Origin: Paenibacillus sp. FSL R7-0345
Lineage (GTDB): Bacteria; Bacillota; Bacilli; Paenibacillales; Paenibacillaceae
Length of the DNA: 64,000 nt
Reading direction: 5' to 3'
Assembly (NCBI RefSeq): GCF_038595055.1
Contig: NZ_CP152002.1
Coordinates: 1,594,501-1,658,500, forward strand
In this document: one piece after another, positions 1 to 10,130 of the stretch
How the letters are laid out: each line of letters starts with the position of its first letter
Position numbering within the stretch: the first letter of the stretch is position 1
Notes under the pieces: generated by a model
Databases searched by the model: none
Told to the model about the DNA's origin: nothing
What the model saw: only the letters and a program-made list of their open reading frames with translations
Program-made: the position numbers and the translations under genes

Positions 1-33
1 CAGCCGATTATAAGAATCGGCTGTCTTTTGTTT
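1..33 (+). terminator. Rho-independent terminator of an upstream off-window gene
   Basis: A perfect 9-bp stem (cagccgatt at 1-9, aatcggctg at 15-23) with a 5-nt loop is followed by a T-rich run. It probably ends transcription entering from the left edge, so the sequence to its right starts a new transcription unit. Confidence 0.8.
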
Positions 34-492
34 AATTAACGGGTAGTTTAGTTACAATGATTAGATCATAGAGTGTAATTTAATATTGAGAGGTTGTAGA
101 CACGATACGAAGTAAAACTCAACTCACAGCATTTAAATTCCTGCAACAGGTGATTGTGTTCGATAATTCTGTCCGGTACATTCTCAGACGCTGAAATTCT
201 TCTTTAATGACTTCTTTACGACAAGGTAAAGTATTTTTGATACTGTACTCCTAAGCAAGTCTTACTTCGAGTATGTCAATATCCAGTAGAGCAGAATAAA
301 TTGTCGTACCATCTAATGCTGCTCAAGCAACAACGTCTGATATATGTTCATACCAACAGGACCTGGTTTAGTTATTAAGGTACAGTGTGATGTATGTGGA
401 CGAGAACTGGATCTTTCCGAATGGTGATCCACATAGGTTAGCTTAGAAATCAGTTGTTTAAGTTATTTATGATTCTGTTTTGGAGGTACAGG
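34..492. other. Gene-free leader with possible decayed frame
   Basis: No convincing intact gene lies between the edge terminator and the sigK promoter. The minus strand over roughly 120-350 reads as a long frame interrupted by stops, with protein-like composition. It may be a decayed gene, but I do not recognise it. The stretch also carries the inverted copy of the 24-bp repeat at 90-113. Confidence 0.35.
90..113 (-). repeat. 24-bp dispersed repeat, copy 1 (inverted)
   Basis: Read on the minus strand, this 24-mer differs at 3 positions from 10975-10998 and more loosely matches 58410-58433. All share the core atcgtgtc or a close variant. The other two copies sit at the 5' break of truncated sigK genes. 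This one is not followed by sigK sequence, so the repeat is not simply sigK. Confidence 0.5.
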
Positions 493-521
493 CACTTCTG
501 GGCACTAACCCACATACAATA
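493..521 (+). promoter_or_regulatory. Sigma-K/sigma-E type promoter upstream of sigK
   Basis: The sequence catacaata at 513-521 fits the sigma-K -10 pattern CATAnnnTA, and its first eight bases also fit the sigma-E -10 CATACAnT. A cac triplet at 493-495 lies 17 bp upstream, as expected for the short sigma-K -35. The TTG start of sigK is 71 bp downstream of the -10. In Bacillus subtilis sigK is transcribed by sigma-E and then autoregulated by sigma-K; the same is inferred here. Confidence 0.5.
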
Positions 522-591
522 AAAGGACCATGAACCCGTAGTTCTCATCATAGACCGGTTTCATTGTACATGTGCGGGAGGTGTCGCCAAG

Positions 592-1293
592 TTGCCAGGG
601 ATCATAAGTACAATCGCGCTGCTGATTAAAGAGTTAACGCTGCTGGTGTCGTATGTAAGAAACAACGCTTTTCCACAACCACTCTCCGAGCAAGACGAAA
701 GTAAATACTTAGGCATGATGGCAGAGGGTGATGCTAAAGCCCGGAATCTATTAATAGAGCATAATCTGCGCTTGGTAGCCCACATAGTTAAAAAATTCGA
801 TAATACTGGGGAAGACATGGAGGACCTGATCTCCATTGGCACCATCGGATTAATCAAAGCCATTGAGAGCTATCGGCCGAACAAGGGTACTAAGCTCGCC
901 ACTTTTGCGGCCCGATGTATTGAAAACGAAATCCTAATGCACCTTCGGTCATTGAAAAAGACGCGTAAGGATGTCTCCCTCCACGATCCAATTGGGACAG
1001 ACAAAGAGGGGAACGAGATCACGTTGATTGATATACTTGGCTCCGAGACAGATGATGTGATTAAGGAAGTTGACTTAAAAATCGAGAAGAGCAAAATCTA
1101 CCGCAACCTCGATATTCTCGATGAACGGGAGAAGGAAGTCGTCGTCGGCCGTTTCGGCCTGGACACCGGCGGGGAGGAGCGGACGCAGCGGGAGATTGCG
1201 AAGGATCTGGGGATCTCGCGGAGTTATGTGTCGCGGATAGAGAAAAGAGCGCTGATGAAGCTTTATCATGAGTTTTATAAGGCAAAGCGATGA
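592..1293 (+). CDS. sigK: RNA polymerase sporulation sigma factor SigK (pro-sigma-K)
   Basis: The 233-residue protein is a late mother-cell sporulation sigma factor. The start is TTG at 592, with a strong Shine-Dalgarno gggaggtg at 576-583. The N-terminus is hydrophobic ([19 protein letters not shown]) and followed by NNAFPQPLS, matching the pro-sequence that tethers pro-sigma-K to membrane until SpoIVFB cleaves it. Sigma region 2 follows at about 50-120 ([28 protein letters not shown]) and region 4 at about 175-228, with the helix-turn-helix [20 protein letters not shown]. The reading frame is uninterrupted, so there is no skin-type intervening element here, unlike in B. subtilis. Five or more remnants of the same gene occur in this window, and the gene at 10942-11502 shares a perfect 212-bp block with it. 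Confidence 0.96.
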   Translation: MPGIISTIALLIKELTLLVSYVRNNAFPQPLSEQDESKYLGMMAEGDAKARNLLIEHNLRLVAHIVKKFDNTGEDMEDLISIGTIGLIKAIESYRPNKGTKLATFAARCIENEILMHLRSLKKTRKDVSLHDPIGTDKEGNEITLIDILGSETDDVIKEVDLKIEKSKIYRNLDILDEREKEVVVGRFGLDTGGEERTQREIAKDLGISRSYVSRIEKRALMKLYHEFYKAKR

Positions 1294-1348
1294 GAACACA
1301 AAGATAAGCTTGAAGTAATGTTTTCAAAAATAATTTAAGGTTATATAG

Positions 1349-1383
1349 GCAAATTATCTGCGGATAATTTGCTTTTTTTTTTT
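1349..1383 (+). terminator. Rho-independent terminator of sigK
   Basis: A perfect 10-bp stem (gcaaattatc at 1349-1358, gataatttgc at 1363-1372) with loop tgcg is followed by a run of more than ten T. The second sigK copy has a terminator of the same layout and the same tgcg loop at 11550-11578. Confidence 0.92.
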
Positions 1384-1499
1384 AATTCCTAATTCCGATT
1401 TTCCTTTTAAGAATAAGCTTCCGAATTCCTTATCTCCAACTTCGCAGATACGAAAATAAGTGTTGTTTTTCACAAGGTTAAATGTTATGCAATGCCAAT

Positions 1500-1539
1500 A
1501 AACACTTCTTTTGTCGAAAGTGTTTTAAAATTGTATCTT
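1500..1539 (+). promoter_or_regulatory. Possible sigma-A promoter and operator-like hairpin before the WapA-like genes
   Basis: ttgtcg at 1511-1516 and tatctt at 1534-1539 are spaced 17 bp and could be -35/-10 elements. An 8-bp inverted repeat (aaacactt at 1500-1507, aagtgttt at 1518-1525) overlaps the -35 and could bind a repressor. The rest of the 1384-1643 leader is A+T rich and holds no other recognised feature. Confidence 0.35.
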
Positions 1540-1643
1540 TATGTTTATTAATACCCGTATTTGAGGAAAGGAGGAATATTTTAGAATTAATTGCAGTTTC
1601 AGCACCCACAATAAAATATTACATATTGGGAGGTATGTGTAAC

Positions 1644-4600
1644 ATGCAGCAAAAGAAGCCCCTTTCTTTTTTGCTAGCATTAATTTTGCTCATTCAGCTT
1701 TTTTCCGGCACTGTATTTGCTTCTGACAATCGTTCGCTGGATTTGCCGCCTGTTGAAACCATCCAGGTTCCAGAGAGCCCGGTTCCTTCTACAGACCCTT
1801 CATTACTGGAGCCAGTGTCTACTTTAGATAAGGCACAGCCCGATGACCCCGTCTCAGTTACCGAGATTGTGTATCAAAGAACACCGGTTCCCGGTAAACC
1901 TTCACCCTCGCTCGAACTGAAAGATAAACGTACCTCTAACACCAAGACCTATCAGCTTTCCGAAGACACCTATGAAACCCTCATCAGCACTGAAGCTCTC
2001 CATTATCAGGATCGCAGCGGAGATTGGCAGGATATTTCCTTATTGCTCACTGACGAAGAAGATATTGTTGAGCAATTAAACGAGCCGCTATCCAAAGATG
2101 CTCTGCCTGAGCTACAGCTGCCTTTAACTACAGACTCTGCTGCCAGATCAAGTGTAAACCGAAATGCAGCAAGTCTCCCCCAAGATGCTTACCGTGCTTT
2201 ACAAGTACCCTTTGATATTAAAATCAACAAACAGTTCACAAAAGGATACACGATTGGCAAAGGGGACGACCGCCTGTCCTTTGTACCCGTAGGCGCTAAC
2301 GCTTCAAAAGCGGAACCGTTAGTAAGTGAGGATGGAAGCTCCGTTATCCGGTACGTATCTGCCTGGGAATCCACTTATGTAGATCTCCAGCTGATCCCTG
2401 ACGGCGTCAAAGAAACCATTGTTCTTACTTCATCATCCGCACCTGCTACGTTCAGTTATGAGGTGACTTCGGGAATCGATGAAAATTTGATTCAGGGAGA
2501 CCTGCGAATTGAACCAGCTTGGCTTATAGACGATGCAGGCGTTTTTCGTGACGTTCCGCAAACAGTACGGACAGAAGGCGGTAGAACCTATCTCGATTTA
2601 AAACCGGATCTTAGCCATTTAACATATCCTGTGCGGATCGATCCGACAGTGGTTCTGCGTTCTACCAACAACCAGACCAAGGACACAACCATTAATGCCT
2701 ATGAACCGAACCGGAATTATGATGATGCCGCCCGGCTATACACAGGTAAAGATGTCAATGGTAACCACTTCCGCTCTCTGGTTCAGTTTGATCTGAGCCA
2801 AATTCCTGAGGGAGAATACCGCGTCATTGATGCCTATCTTACGCTCTATCAAACAGCTGAAAATGAATATAACAACAATACAAAAGTAAATCTTCAACGG
2901 ATAACGAATGTGTGGGAAGAAAACACCGTCACATGGAATACACAGCCTGGTTATGCAGCTAATGCAGAAGGTGAGCCTTACGCTACTTCTGCCGTTGTTG
3001 GAGAAGGTGCACAGGCCTTTTACATCAAGGAGCTGGCAGAAGAATGGCTGAACGGGCTTCATCCAAACTATGGTGTAGAGCTGCATGCAGATGCAGTTGG
3101 AGCACCGAATGTAAAAAAATACGTTTCAGCCGATACAAGCGCACAAGCGCTGCATCCGGCACTGACCTTGCAGTACACACTGCCGGATCAGACCTGGAGT
3201 GGAACGACATCCAGTGCAGATTCCTTGACATCCTTTAATCAGAAAAAAATAGACTATACCTCCGACGGATATAAATGGATGCTGGTCCGTGACGGCAGTG
3301 ACTTCCGTCTGGACGGGATGAAGCCGGAGGAGAATACCTGGTTCCATACCAGTGCTATAGAACTGAATGCAGCCAATGGCTCCATGATGATTGACCAAGA
3401 TAATGCTCTGCATTTAGCTTATAAATCGCTGGATGGGCCGGTCAACTATGTGCGGGGAACCTACAACGCAGTTACCCACCGCTGGGAATTTGGCACTCCA
3501 GTGGCGGTTAATACGGACTCTTCAGTAAACTATCCGGATCTCGTGGCGCATCGTGCTGTCTCAGGCGGGGGATGGAACGTTCATATTGTCAGCTCCAAAC
3601 ACAATGCAGCTACCAATAATGCACTTTACAACCGTATAGATATCACTTCAGCCGGAACAGTCGGAACACCAAGTACGGCAACCGTGCTGGATAGCGGAAC
3701 ACTTGGAGTGCCTACATGGCCGTCCATTGATTTCCAGCATACTTCAGCTTCTGTAAGCAACGGTAAAGCCGTCAAGGACGGAACCCCACATTTATATGTT
3801 GCCTGGAATGCAGGAGGAGCAGGAGACGGACTTGGCATCCGCTACAAACAGGCGTCTTACAGCGGAGGGGGCTGGAGCTGGAATGCTGAACAGCCGGTGG
3901 ATGAAAACCAATATACACTAACCGACCGTGACTGGTTCCTGAGCGTGTATGACGGCAGCCGGTCAGTAGTCTTCGGTTCGCTCCGTAATATTGCAGATCA
4001 GCAGAATCTGCTTGTGTATACTATGCAGGCTCCAACCAGAGTTTTGAATTTATTTAAAGGCTCCGTGCCTGAGGGCAAGCAGGCGCTTTACGGATCTGGC
4101 AGTTATGATGCGCAGGGAAACCTGTACTTTACAGGACGTTCAGGAAGTACCGGAGACTTTGTCTACTTTAAATGGAACCGCGCTGCCGGTACATTATCCC
4201 TGCCGGAGCTGGCTGTACCCCGCAATGGAACAGCTTATGCAACGATGAAGCGCGGAGACAGCTACAGTAAGATTGAGCTTGCTACGACGAATCAATCTGG
4301 TGAAGATGCAAGTCTCTTTGACATCGAGCACAAGATCAGCCTGGATACTATTGAACGCAAGTTCACCCAGTATTCTTATGATTCCGCATCAAGACTGAAA
4401 TATATTTACCTTCAGAGCGGGGATGGCATTGATTTTACCTATGATGCAGCAGGGAATTTAACCAGACGTCAGCTGGACGAGCAGCCTGACACAAACGGGA
4501 CGAATTTGCTGATCAACGGCAGCTATGAAGTAACGGAGCAGACACCGGGAGTACCTCCAGAACAAACAGACCCGAACTACGGCTGGAAGACGTATACAGA

Positions 4601-5492
4601 GCCGGGCAGCAGCGCGGATTTCCAGCATGTTGACCAGCCCGTCAGCCGGGGCAATAAAGCCTACAAGCTGCAGGTGAGTGAACTGCCGGTCTATAAGAGC
4701 AGCTTTGTATATCAAACGATTGGTGTGACTGATAATCAGCCGTTCCGCTTAAGCGGAAAAATATATAAAGAAGCTTTAAATCAAGCCTCTGCAGTACTGG
4801 CGGTGGAATTTCTGACAGAAGATCTCGCTGTACTGGGCAGCTATGAACAAGAATCCGCGGATGCCTCTTCATCCTACGAAACCCTGTTGAAGCAGGGCCG
4901 GATTCCAAAAGGCACTTTATACGCCAAAGTGTACGTTAAAGTAAAAGCTCTGGGAGATCAGGCTTCGGGCACGATTTACGCAGATCAGATCAAATTGGAA
5001 TATGTAGACGGCAATCTGCTAAATAATCCGGGGCTGGAACGGACCAAGGACGATACTATCGTTCAATGGACCACTTCGATCGGCAGAGTGGTCAGTGCTA
5101 CCGTTACAGCCGATTCAGATGCCTATGAAGGCAGTAAGGCGTTGAAAATAGCTGCAACAGATATCCCGACAGCTGCCTATGCTTACATCCACCAAACGAA
5201 AGGTATTGGTGCAGGTGAGACCTATTCATTAAGTGCAGCCTTCAAGGCAACGGAATTAACGAATGCAAGAGGAGTAATGGTTGTACAAATGCTGGATCAA
5301 AACGGCGGCCAGCTTGAGTGGAAGGAAGTAACAAGTAATACAGTAGGCAGTTACCAGACATTGTCGGTTAATGGAACAGCACCAGCTGGAGCCGTCTATA
5401 TCAATGTTTATATAGGCATCAAGGGCGCCGGAGGCGGGGGCCAAGGAACGGTATATTGGGACAAAGCACGTTTGGAAATCAACCAACCATAA
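1644..5492 (+). CDS. WapA-like secreted DNRLRE-domain protein (N-terminal half of a split RHS system)
   Basis: This is a 1282-residue exported protein. The start at ATG 1644 is chosen because gggagg lies 10 nt upstream and a signal peptide follows (MQQKKPLSFLLALILLIQLF, cleavage near VFA-SD at 26). A longer open frame to 1482 lacks a signal. Residues about 331-515 form a DNRLRE domain of the type found in Bacillus WapA (FRSLVQFDLSQIPEG, ITNVWEENTVTWNTQP). Residues about 525-860 look like a repetitive beta-propeller. Residues about 908-950 hold a single YD-repeat pair (YSYDSASRLKY, FTYDAAGNLTR), and the C-terminus holds two carbohydrate-binding-like beta-sandwiches starting NLLINGSYE and NLLNNPGLE. 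The next gene starts 33 bp downstream of the stop and supplies the RHS barrel and tip. In B. subtilis these parts are one protein, so the split is unusual. Cell-wall delivery of the toxin partner is inferred. Confidence 0.85.
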   Translation: MQQKKPLSFLLALILLIQLFSGTVFASDNRSLDLPPVETIQVPESPVPSTDPSLLEPVSTLDKAQPDDPVSVTEIVYQRTPVPGKPSPSLELKDKRTSNTKTYQLSEDTYETLISTEALHYQDRSGDWQDISLLLTDEEDIVEQLNEPLSKDALPELQLPLTTDSAARSSVNRNAASLPQDAYRALQVPFDIKINKQFTKGYTIGKGDDRLSFVPVGANASKAEPLVSEDGSSVIRYVSAWESTYVDLQLIPDGVKETIVLTSSSAPATFSYEVTSGIDENLIQGDLRIEPAWLIDDAGVFRDVPQTVRTEGGRTYLDLKPDLSHLTYPVRIDPTVVLRSTNNQTKDTTINAYEPNRNYDDAARLYTGKDVNGNHFRSLVQFDLSQIPEGEYRVIDAYLTLYQTAENEYNNNTKVNLQRITNVWEENTVTWNTQPGYAANAEGEPYATSAVVGEGAQAFYIKELAEEWLNGLHPNYGVELHADAVGAPNVKKYVSADTSAQALHPALTLQYTLPDQTWSGTTSSADSLTSFNQKKIDYTSDGYKWMLVRDGSDFRLDGMKPEENTWFHTSAIELNAANGSMMIDQDNALHLAYKSLDGPVNYVRGTYNAVTHRWEFGTPVAVNTDSSVNYPDLVAHRAVSGGGWNVHIVSSKHNAATNNALYNRIDITSAGTVGTPSTATVLDSGTLGVPTWPSIDFQHTSASVSNGKAVKDGTPHLYVAWNAGGAGDGLGIRYKQASYSGGGWSWNAEQPVDENQYTLTDRDWFLSVYDGSRSVVFGSLRNIADQQNLLVYTMQAPTRVLNLFKGSVPEGKQALYGSGSYDAQGNLYFTGRSGSTGDFVYFKWNRAAGTLSLPELAVPRNGTAYATMKRGDSYSKIELATTNQSGEDASLFDIEHKISLDTIERKFTQYSYDSASRLKYIYLQSGDGIDFTYDAAGNLTRRQLDEQPDTNGTNLLINGSYEVTEQTPGVPPEQTDPNYGWKTYTEPGSSADFQHVDQPVSRGNKAYKLQVSELPVYKSSFVYQTIGVTDNQPFRLSGKIYKEALNQASAVLAVEFLTEDLAVLGSYEQESADASSSYETLLKQGRIPKGTLYAKVYVKVKALGDQASGTIYADQIKLEYVDGNLLNNPGLERTKDDTIVQWTTSIGRVVSATVTADSDAYEGSKALKIAATDIPTAAYAYIHQTKGIGAGETYSLSAAFKATELTNARGVMVVQMLDQNGGQLEWKEVTSNTVGSYQTLSVNGTAPAGAVYINVYIGIKGAGGGGQGTVYWDKARLEINQP

Positions 5493-5524
5493 GCCATTAT
5501 TCCGATAAAGCGAGGGGAAGCTGT

Positions 5525-8500
5525 TTGAAACCATTATCTCATTTTCGTTCAAAATGCCGTTCCGGTCTTATCATAATGCTTACTGTGTCGTTTTTGGTGC
5601 CGCCTATGCCGGCGGTACCAAATAAAGCTTATGCGGATACGGCTAACAATTCAGTAAGTTTAAGCAACCTGGATACAACCAAAGCTCTGTACGATATCTA
5701 TGCAAATACCCCTCAAAGAGACATTCCCGGCGGGGAGAATATCTCCAGCCTGACCGGAGTTCTAAACGTAACAGAGACAGATCTTGTCTTTCCGGGCCGT
5801 AATGGCCTGGATGTGTCTCTGACGCGGATTTACAGCTCCCGGGACAGTAACTTGACGAATCCAAAGGCTACGACTACGAACACTTCCAGCCCTTATTACT
5901 ATACCAACGATTCCACAAGCGACAAGTACACACATAATGAAAAGCGTTATAACCTGGGAGCAGGCTGGTCGTTTGCTTTTCCTTCCGTAGAACTGCGGGG
6001 AGGAGAGACCTTCCTGCACCTTGCGAACGGGAATGTATACCGGATTACCGGAACCGGAACGACACGCACTATCGAAGGCTATACGCTTCAGGACATGACC
6101 TTCTCCACGGCTACCGATACCATCGGTGGAGCAACAGCTGCGTTTAAATTGAGCAATACACTGAATACTGCTAATTACTTTGACTCAACCGGTAAATGGA
6201 TCGGAACCCGCGATGCTTTCGGCAACGAAGTAACAGTGGCTTATGTATCCAAGCCGATTTTTGGCGGAACCAGTGCTTCGGTCATCAGTGCAATTACCAG
6301 TACAGGTAACCGTGTTATAAGCTTTGATTATCCTGATGCTGACACGGTTGCGGTCACATATCCTATTGATGGCACAAAAACCGGAAAACTGGTTTACAAC
6401 AAATCTGCAATCTCAGGTCAGACCAATGAAATGCAGCTGTCTTCTGTAGACTCTTTTATTAATATAGACACTGCCAATAGTTCGAATAACAAGAAGCTGA
6501 CCACCGCGTACAGCTATGCATCCAAAAGTGCAGCATTTGATTACGAAACTGCAGATACTAGTAAACCAAACGGCACAATCACTTATCAGCTACTGACCAA
6601 GATCACTTACCCTACAGGAGCCTCCAGCAATTATGGATATGAGGCTGCTGCCCAGAAAAAGTTTCTTGGTACAAAGGGTTATCTGGAATATTACCGGATT
6701 GGTGAACGTTATGACAGCTTGAAAGGACCAACCGGTACAGTACAGAAGACACAGTATACCAAATACTCATTTGAAGCAGGAAAAAATTTCTCTGGATATG
6801 GTACAGCGGGTGAGAGTAACCCGGATAGTTTATCTTCAGGCTTTACAATTAAAAACAGCATGAGGACTTTTACCGATCCGGATACTGCTGTGCCGACCCA
6901 GGACCGCCTGCTGGAAAGCTTCACTTACAATAACAAGCATCTGCTCGTAACTTCCTCGGCAGAAAAACAAGGGGAATATAAAGAAAATAAGGTCTACACC
7001 TACGATCCCCAGCGTGAATTGCCGAGCAATATCAGACAGAACCTATACAGCATTGACGGAACGGATCAATCCTCATTTACAGAAGAACAATACACCTATG
7101 ATAACTATGGTAACGTACTAACCTATATTAATCCTAAAAATTACAAGACTACGTATAGCTATCACAGTACATTCAAAAGCATTCCGATAACTACAGAAAC
7201 AACCTATGGGATCGCTACAGGCAGTCCGGTAGCAGAAAAATATGTACAGACGGTCTCTGCCACCAAACCAGAGGTTACAAAATCCGAACAGAAGTATAAA
7301 AATACTTTGGCGGACACTGTCGAGCAGACCGATACGACGGAATATACCTATGATACTTACGGCAATGTTTTGACAGTAAAGCTCCTGCTGGAAAATAACC
7401 GCTCACAATTGACAACGTACACCTATGACAGCAACAGCTTGTTTCCGGTAAGTGTCAAACAAAATGTAACGAAAAACGGGACAACACGCTCTGTTGAGGA
7501 AAAATACGAATATACCTCGGGAACCGGCTGGCAAAAGGGTTATCTGGATCCCAATGCAGTCAAGGCAGGTACAAGTGCAGCTGCAAGCCGCAAATATGAG
7601 ACAGAGTATGACCTGATTGGCCGGGTAACCAAAATCAGGTCCTCCATGAATGCTGGTGAATCGGTTAAACCGGAGCGAACATTCAGCTACACCTATGATA
7701 CCGCCAATCAATCCTATACTGTCCAGGGGGTAGATGAAGAAGGAAATAAGACTAGCAGTCTTTATGACGGCCTTGGCCGTATCCGTGAAGTGAAGGCACC
7801 TGCCGCGAATGTTGTTATGGACAGTACAACATTGGCGCACACGCCGGCAACGAAGCAGTCTTATACGTATAACGGACTGGGCGAAGTAATTGGGGTTAAG
7901 GATGGACTGAATCATACTACTTCTTTTGAGTACGATAACGTGGGAAGAATAAAGCAAACAACGACTCCGCTCGGGCAAATCTATGGCTCATCCTATAATG
8001 ACATGCTCCGCAGTATAACAACGACAAGACCGATTACAGCAACTACACAAGCGGTGACAGAGCAAACTACAGATGAGCTGGGCCGAATGACGAATGTAAA
8101 GCAGCTAAATAGCAACCCTACAAGCAGCGATGTATTACAGCGATCCATTGCATATGAAGTAGGAAGCGATCCTTTTCAGATTCAAAATACGGATAGTAAC
8201 GGTAATCAGACTACGTATCAAGGCAACGGCCTGGGTCTGTTAACTAATCTGGAACAGACTATTAATGGCCTTAGCCAGACATCCACGTATGGATACAACA
8301 AGCTTCGGCAGATCACCAGCAAACAGGTTGAAGGGCAAATTTTAACCACCTATGACTATGATGAGCGTGGACAGCGGATTTCCAAAACGGATTCCAACGA
8401 GGGAACGGAAACCTATGGATATGATGACAACGGCAACCTTGTTGAAGGCACGGACAGACTCGGCAATCCCGCTCAGCACAGCTATGATGAACGGAATCAA

Positions 8501-10075
8501 TTGACCGGCTGGAACTATGGCGCTGCAGGCAATGCCGTAACGGCAAGCTTTACTTATTATAAGAACGGATTGCGTAAGTCTATGACGGACGAGACGGGAA
8601 CTACGCAATATCTTTATAACCGGGACTCTACTTTACGCAAGGTTACTTTTCCTGACGGGAAAACGATACAGTACGAATATGACAACGCAGGCAACCGCAC
8701 CAAAATGACCGATCCGTTTGGAGCTATTACTCTATACACCTACGATGACGATAACCGCCTGACCAAAGTGTCATTGAAGGAGAATAGTTCTTCAGCAGAA
8801 GTTACGCAAGCTTCCTATACCTACTCAGGCAGCGTGCTGGATAAGGTGACTTTAGGCAATGGAATCGTCACGCAGTATTTATATGAGGATGGCTTCGGTC
8901 GGCTCACGGGACTGAAACATCTGAAAGGCACAGAGGTACTGAATGAATATAGCTATACGTATGATGATAACGGGAATATTACTCAGCGGACCTCCAACGG
9001 TAACACAGAAACATTTACGTACGACGAATTAGACCGTATCATTTCCAGTTCAGAGGGTAATGAACAATATGGATATGATGTAAAAGGCAACCGGACGGTA
9101 CAGCTGTCAACCGCTTCGAGCCCGCACACAGATACAATGGAATATAGCTATGACGGCGCTAACCAGCTAAAGCAAGTGACACGTAACGGATTTACGACGA
9201 GCTATAAGTACGATGGCGACGGTCTGATGCGCGAAAAAAATGATGGTAGCACGACCCGTTATTATTATGACGGAGAGAATATCATCGCCGAAGGAAGTGT
9301 ATCGGGAAATACCGTCAACTTCAAAGCCCGTTATGTCCGCGGATTGCAGTTAATCAGCATGAAGAACCAGTGGGGGACAGTGGGATACTATCTCCAAAAC
9401 GGACATGGCGATGTCGTTAACCTGTACAGACAGGATCAGACCCTTCTGAACACCTACGATTATGATATTTGGGGTGATCCAACTGTAAAAGAAGAAGCGG
9501 ATCAGTACACGAACCCGTTCCGCTACTCCGGGGAATACTGGGATGAAGGGCAGCAGCTGCAATATCTTCGTGCACGCTGGTATGATCCGGGTGTCGGAAG
9601 ATTTATCACAGAAGACACTTGGGAAGGCAGACTGAACCATCCGGATAGCCAGAATCCGTATATTTATGTGGTGAATAATCCGCTTAGGTATGTGGATCCG
9701 AGCGGGCATTATTATTGGAGCGGAGCAGGAGCTATTGCTGGGGGATTTATCAATGCTGGATATCAATCGGTTAAAGCGCTTTTAACAGGTGATGACGTTC
9801 TAGCAGCTGCAGCAGGAGGAGCAGTTGAAGGTGCTATAACCGGGGGATTTGCAACTTCAGGGGTGCCAGCATTAATGCTTGCTTCTGGTGCTGTTGGGAG
9901 TGCGTTTGGAAACGCAGTTGAGCAACTTGTTGCAAATGATGAACCATTTAATCTCAAAGAGGTATTATTTGAAGGATTTAAAGGCGCAGGAACTAATTTT
10001 AATACCCCGACTAATAAAGCTCTCTCATATGGTATTGATACGATAGAGGTCATTCTAAGTAGATTAGAGGGTTGA
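5525..10075 (+). CDS. Secreted RHS/YD-repeat polymorphic toxin (WapA-like)
   Basis: This 1516-residue exported protein uses TTG 5525 with gagggg 8 nt upstream. The frame is open further upstream, but only this start yields a clean signal peptide (GLIIMLTVSFLVPP, cleavage near AYA-DT at 37). Dozens of YD repeats (YTYDNYGNVL, YEYDNAGNRTKM) fill residues about 520-1260 and would build the RHS shell. The RHS-associated core ends in GRFITEDTWE and NPLRYVDPSG at about 1357-1392. The last roughly 122 residues are a variable tip rich in Gly/Ala and hydrophobic residues, with no catalytic toxin motif I recognise. It may act on membranes or be a pre-toxin segment whose effector was lost. The tip and following genes are more A+T rich than the core, a common sign of tip exchange. 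The next gene is a candidate immunity protein. Confidence 0.9.
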   Translation: MKPLSHFRSKCRSGLIIMLTVSFLVPPMPAVPNKAYADTANNSVSLSNLDTTKALYDIYANTPQRDIPGGENISSLTGVLNVTETDLVFPGRNGLDVSLTRIYSSRDSNLTNPKATTTNTSSPYYYTNDSTSDKYTHNEKRYNLGAGWSFAFPSVELRGGETFLHLANGNVYRITGTGTTRTIEGYTLQDMTFSTATDTIGGATAAFKLSNTLNTANYFDSTGKWIGTRDAFGNEVTVAYVSKPIFGGTSASVISAITSTGNRVISFDYPDADTVAVTYPIDGTKTGKLVYNKSAISGQTNEMQLSSVDSFINIDTANSSNNKKLTTAYSYASKSAAFDYETADTSKPNGTITYQLLTKITYPTGASSNYGYEAAAQKKFLGTKGYLEYYRIGERYDSLKGPTGTVQKTQYTKYSFEAGKNFSGYGTAGESNPDSLSSGFTIKNSMRTFTDPDTAVPTQDRLLESFTYNNKHLLVTSSAEKQGEYKENKVYTYDPQRELPSNIRQNLYSIDGTDQSSFTEEQYTYDNYGNVLTYINPKNYKTTYSYHSTFKSIPITTETTYGIATGSPVAEKYVQTVSATKPEVTKSEQKYKNTLADTVEQTDTTEYTYDTYGNVLTVKLLLENNRSQLTTYTYDSNSLFPVSVKQNVTKNGTTRSVEEKYEYTSGTGWQKGYLDPNAVKAGTSAAASRKYETEYDLIGRVTKIRSSMNAGESVKPERTFSYTYDTANQSYTVQGVDEEGNKTSSLYDGLGRIREVKAPAANVVMDSTTLAHTPATKQSYTYNGLGEVIGVKDGLNHTTSFEYDNVGRIKQTTTPLGQIYGSSYNDMLRSITTTRPITATTQAVTEQTTDELGRMTNVKQLNSNPTSSDVLQRSIAYEVGSDPFQIQNTDSNGNQTTYQGNGLGLLTNLEQTINGLSQTSTYGYNKLRQITSKQVEGQILTTYDYDERGQRISKTDSNEGTETYGYDDNGNLVEGTDRLGNPAQHSYDERNQLTGWNYGAAGNAVTASFTYYKNGLRKSMTDETGTTQYLYNRDSTLRKVTFPDGKTIQYEYDNAGNRTKMTDPFGAITLYTYDDDNRLTKVSLKENSSSAEVTQASYTYSGSVLDKVTLGNGIVTQYLYEDGFGRLTGLKHLKGTEVLNEYSYTYDDNGNITQRTSNGNTETFTYDELDRIISSSEGNEQYGYDVKGNRTVQLSTASSPHTDTMEYSYDGANQLKQVTRNGFTTSYKYDGDGLMREKNDGSTTRYYYDGENIIAEGSVSGNTVNFKARYVRGLQLISMKNQWGTVGYYLQNGHGDVVNLYRQDQTLLNTYDYDIWGDPTVKEEADQYTNPFRYSGEYWDEGQQLQYLRARWYDPGVGRFITEDTWEGRLNHPDSQNPYIYVVNNPLRYVDPSGHYYWSGAGAIAGGFINAGYQSVKALLTGDDVLAAAAGGAVEGAITGGFATSGVPALMLASGAVGSAFGNAVEQLVANDEPFNLKEVLFEGFKGAGTNFNTPTNKALSYGIDTIEVILSRLEG

Positions 10076-10130
10076 AACAAGTAATACCAGGGCCGGGTAA
10101 AAGTTTTAACAAACTTCTATTCAGGCCCTG

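Noticed and set aside
7403..7978. Minus-strand open frame of 191 codons inside the RHS gene
   Set aside because: It is antisense to the YD-repeat region, has low-complexity Ile/Arg/Cys-rich composition, no ribosome site, and is explained by the repeat codon pattern of the plus strand.
8300..9300. Possible CRISPR or tandem DNA repeat array in the YD-repeat region
   Set aside because: The repeats are protein-level YD motifs with irregular spacing and diverged DNA, as in all RHS genes.
10088..10130. Inverted repeat cagggcc/ggccctg between the RHS gene and the immunity candidate as a terminator
   Set aside because: The stem is only 7 bp with a loop of about 29 nt and no T-run.
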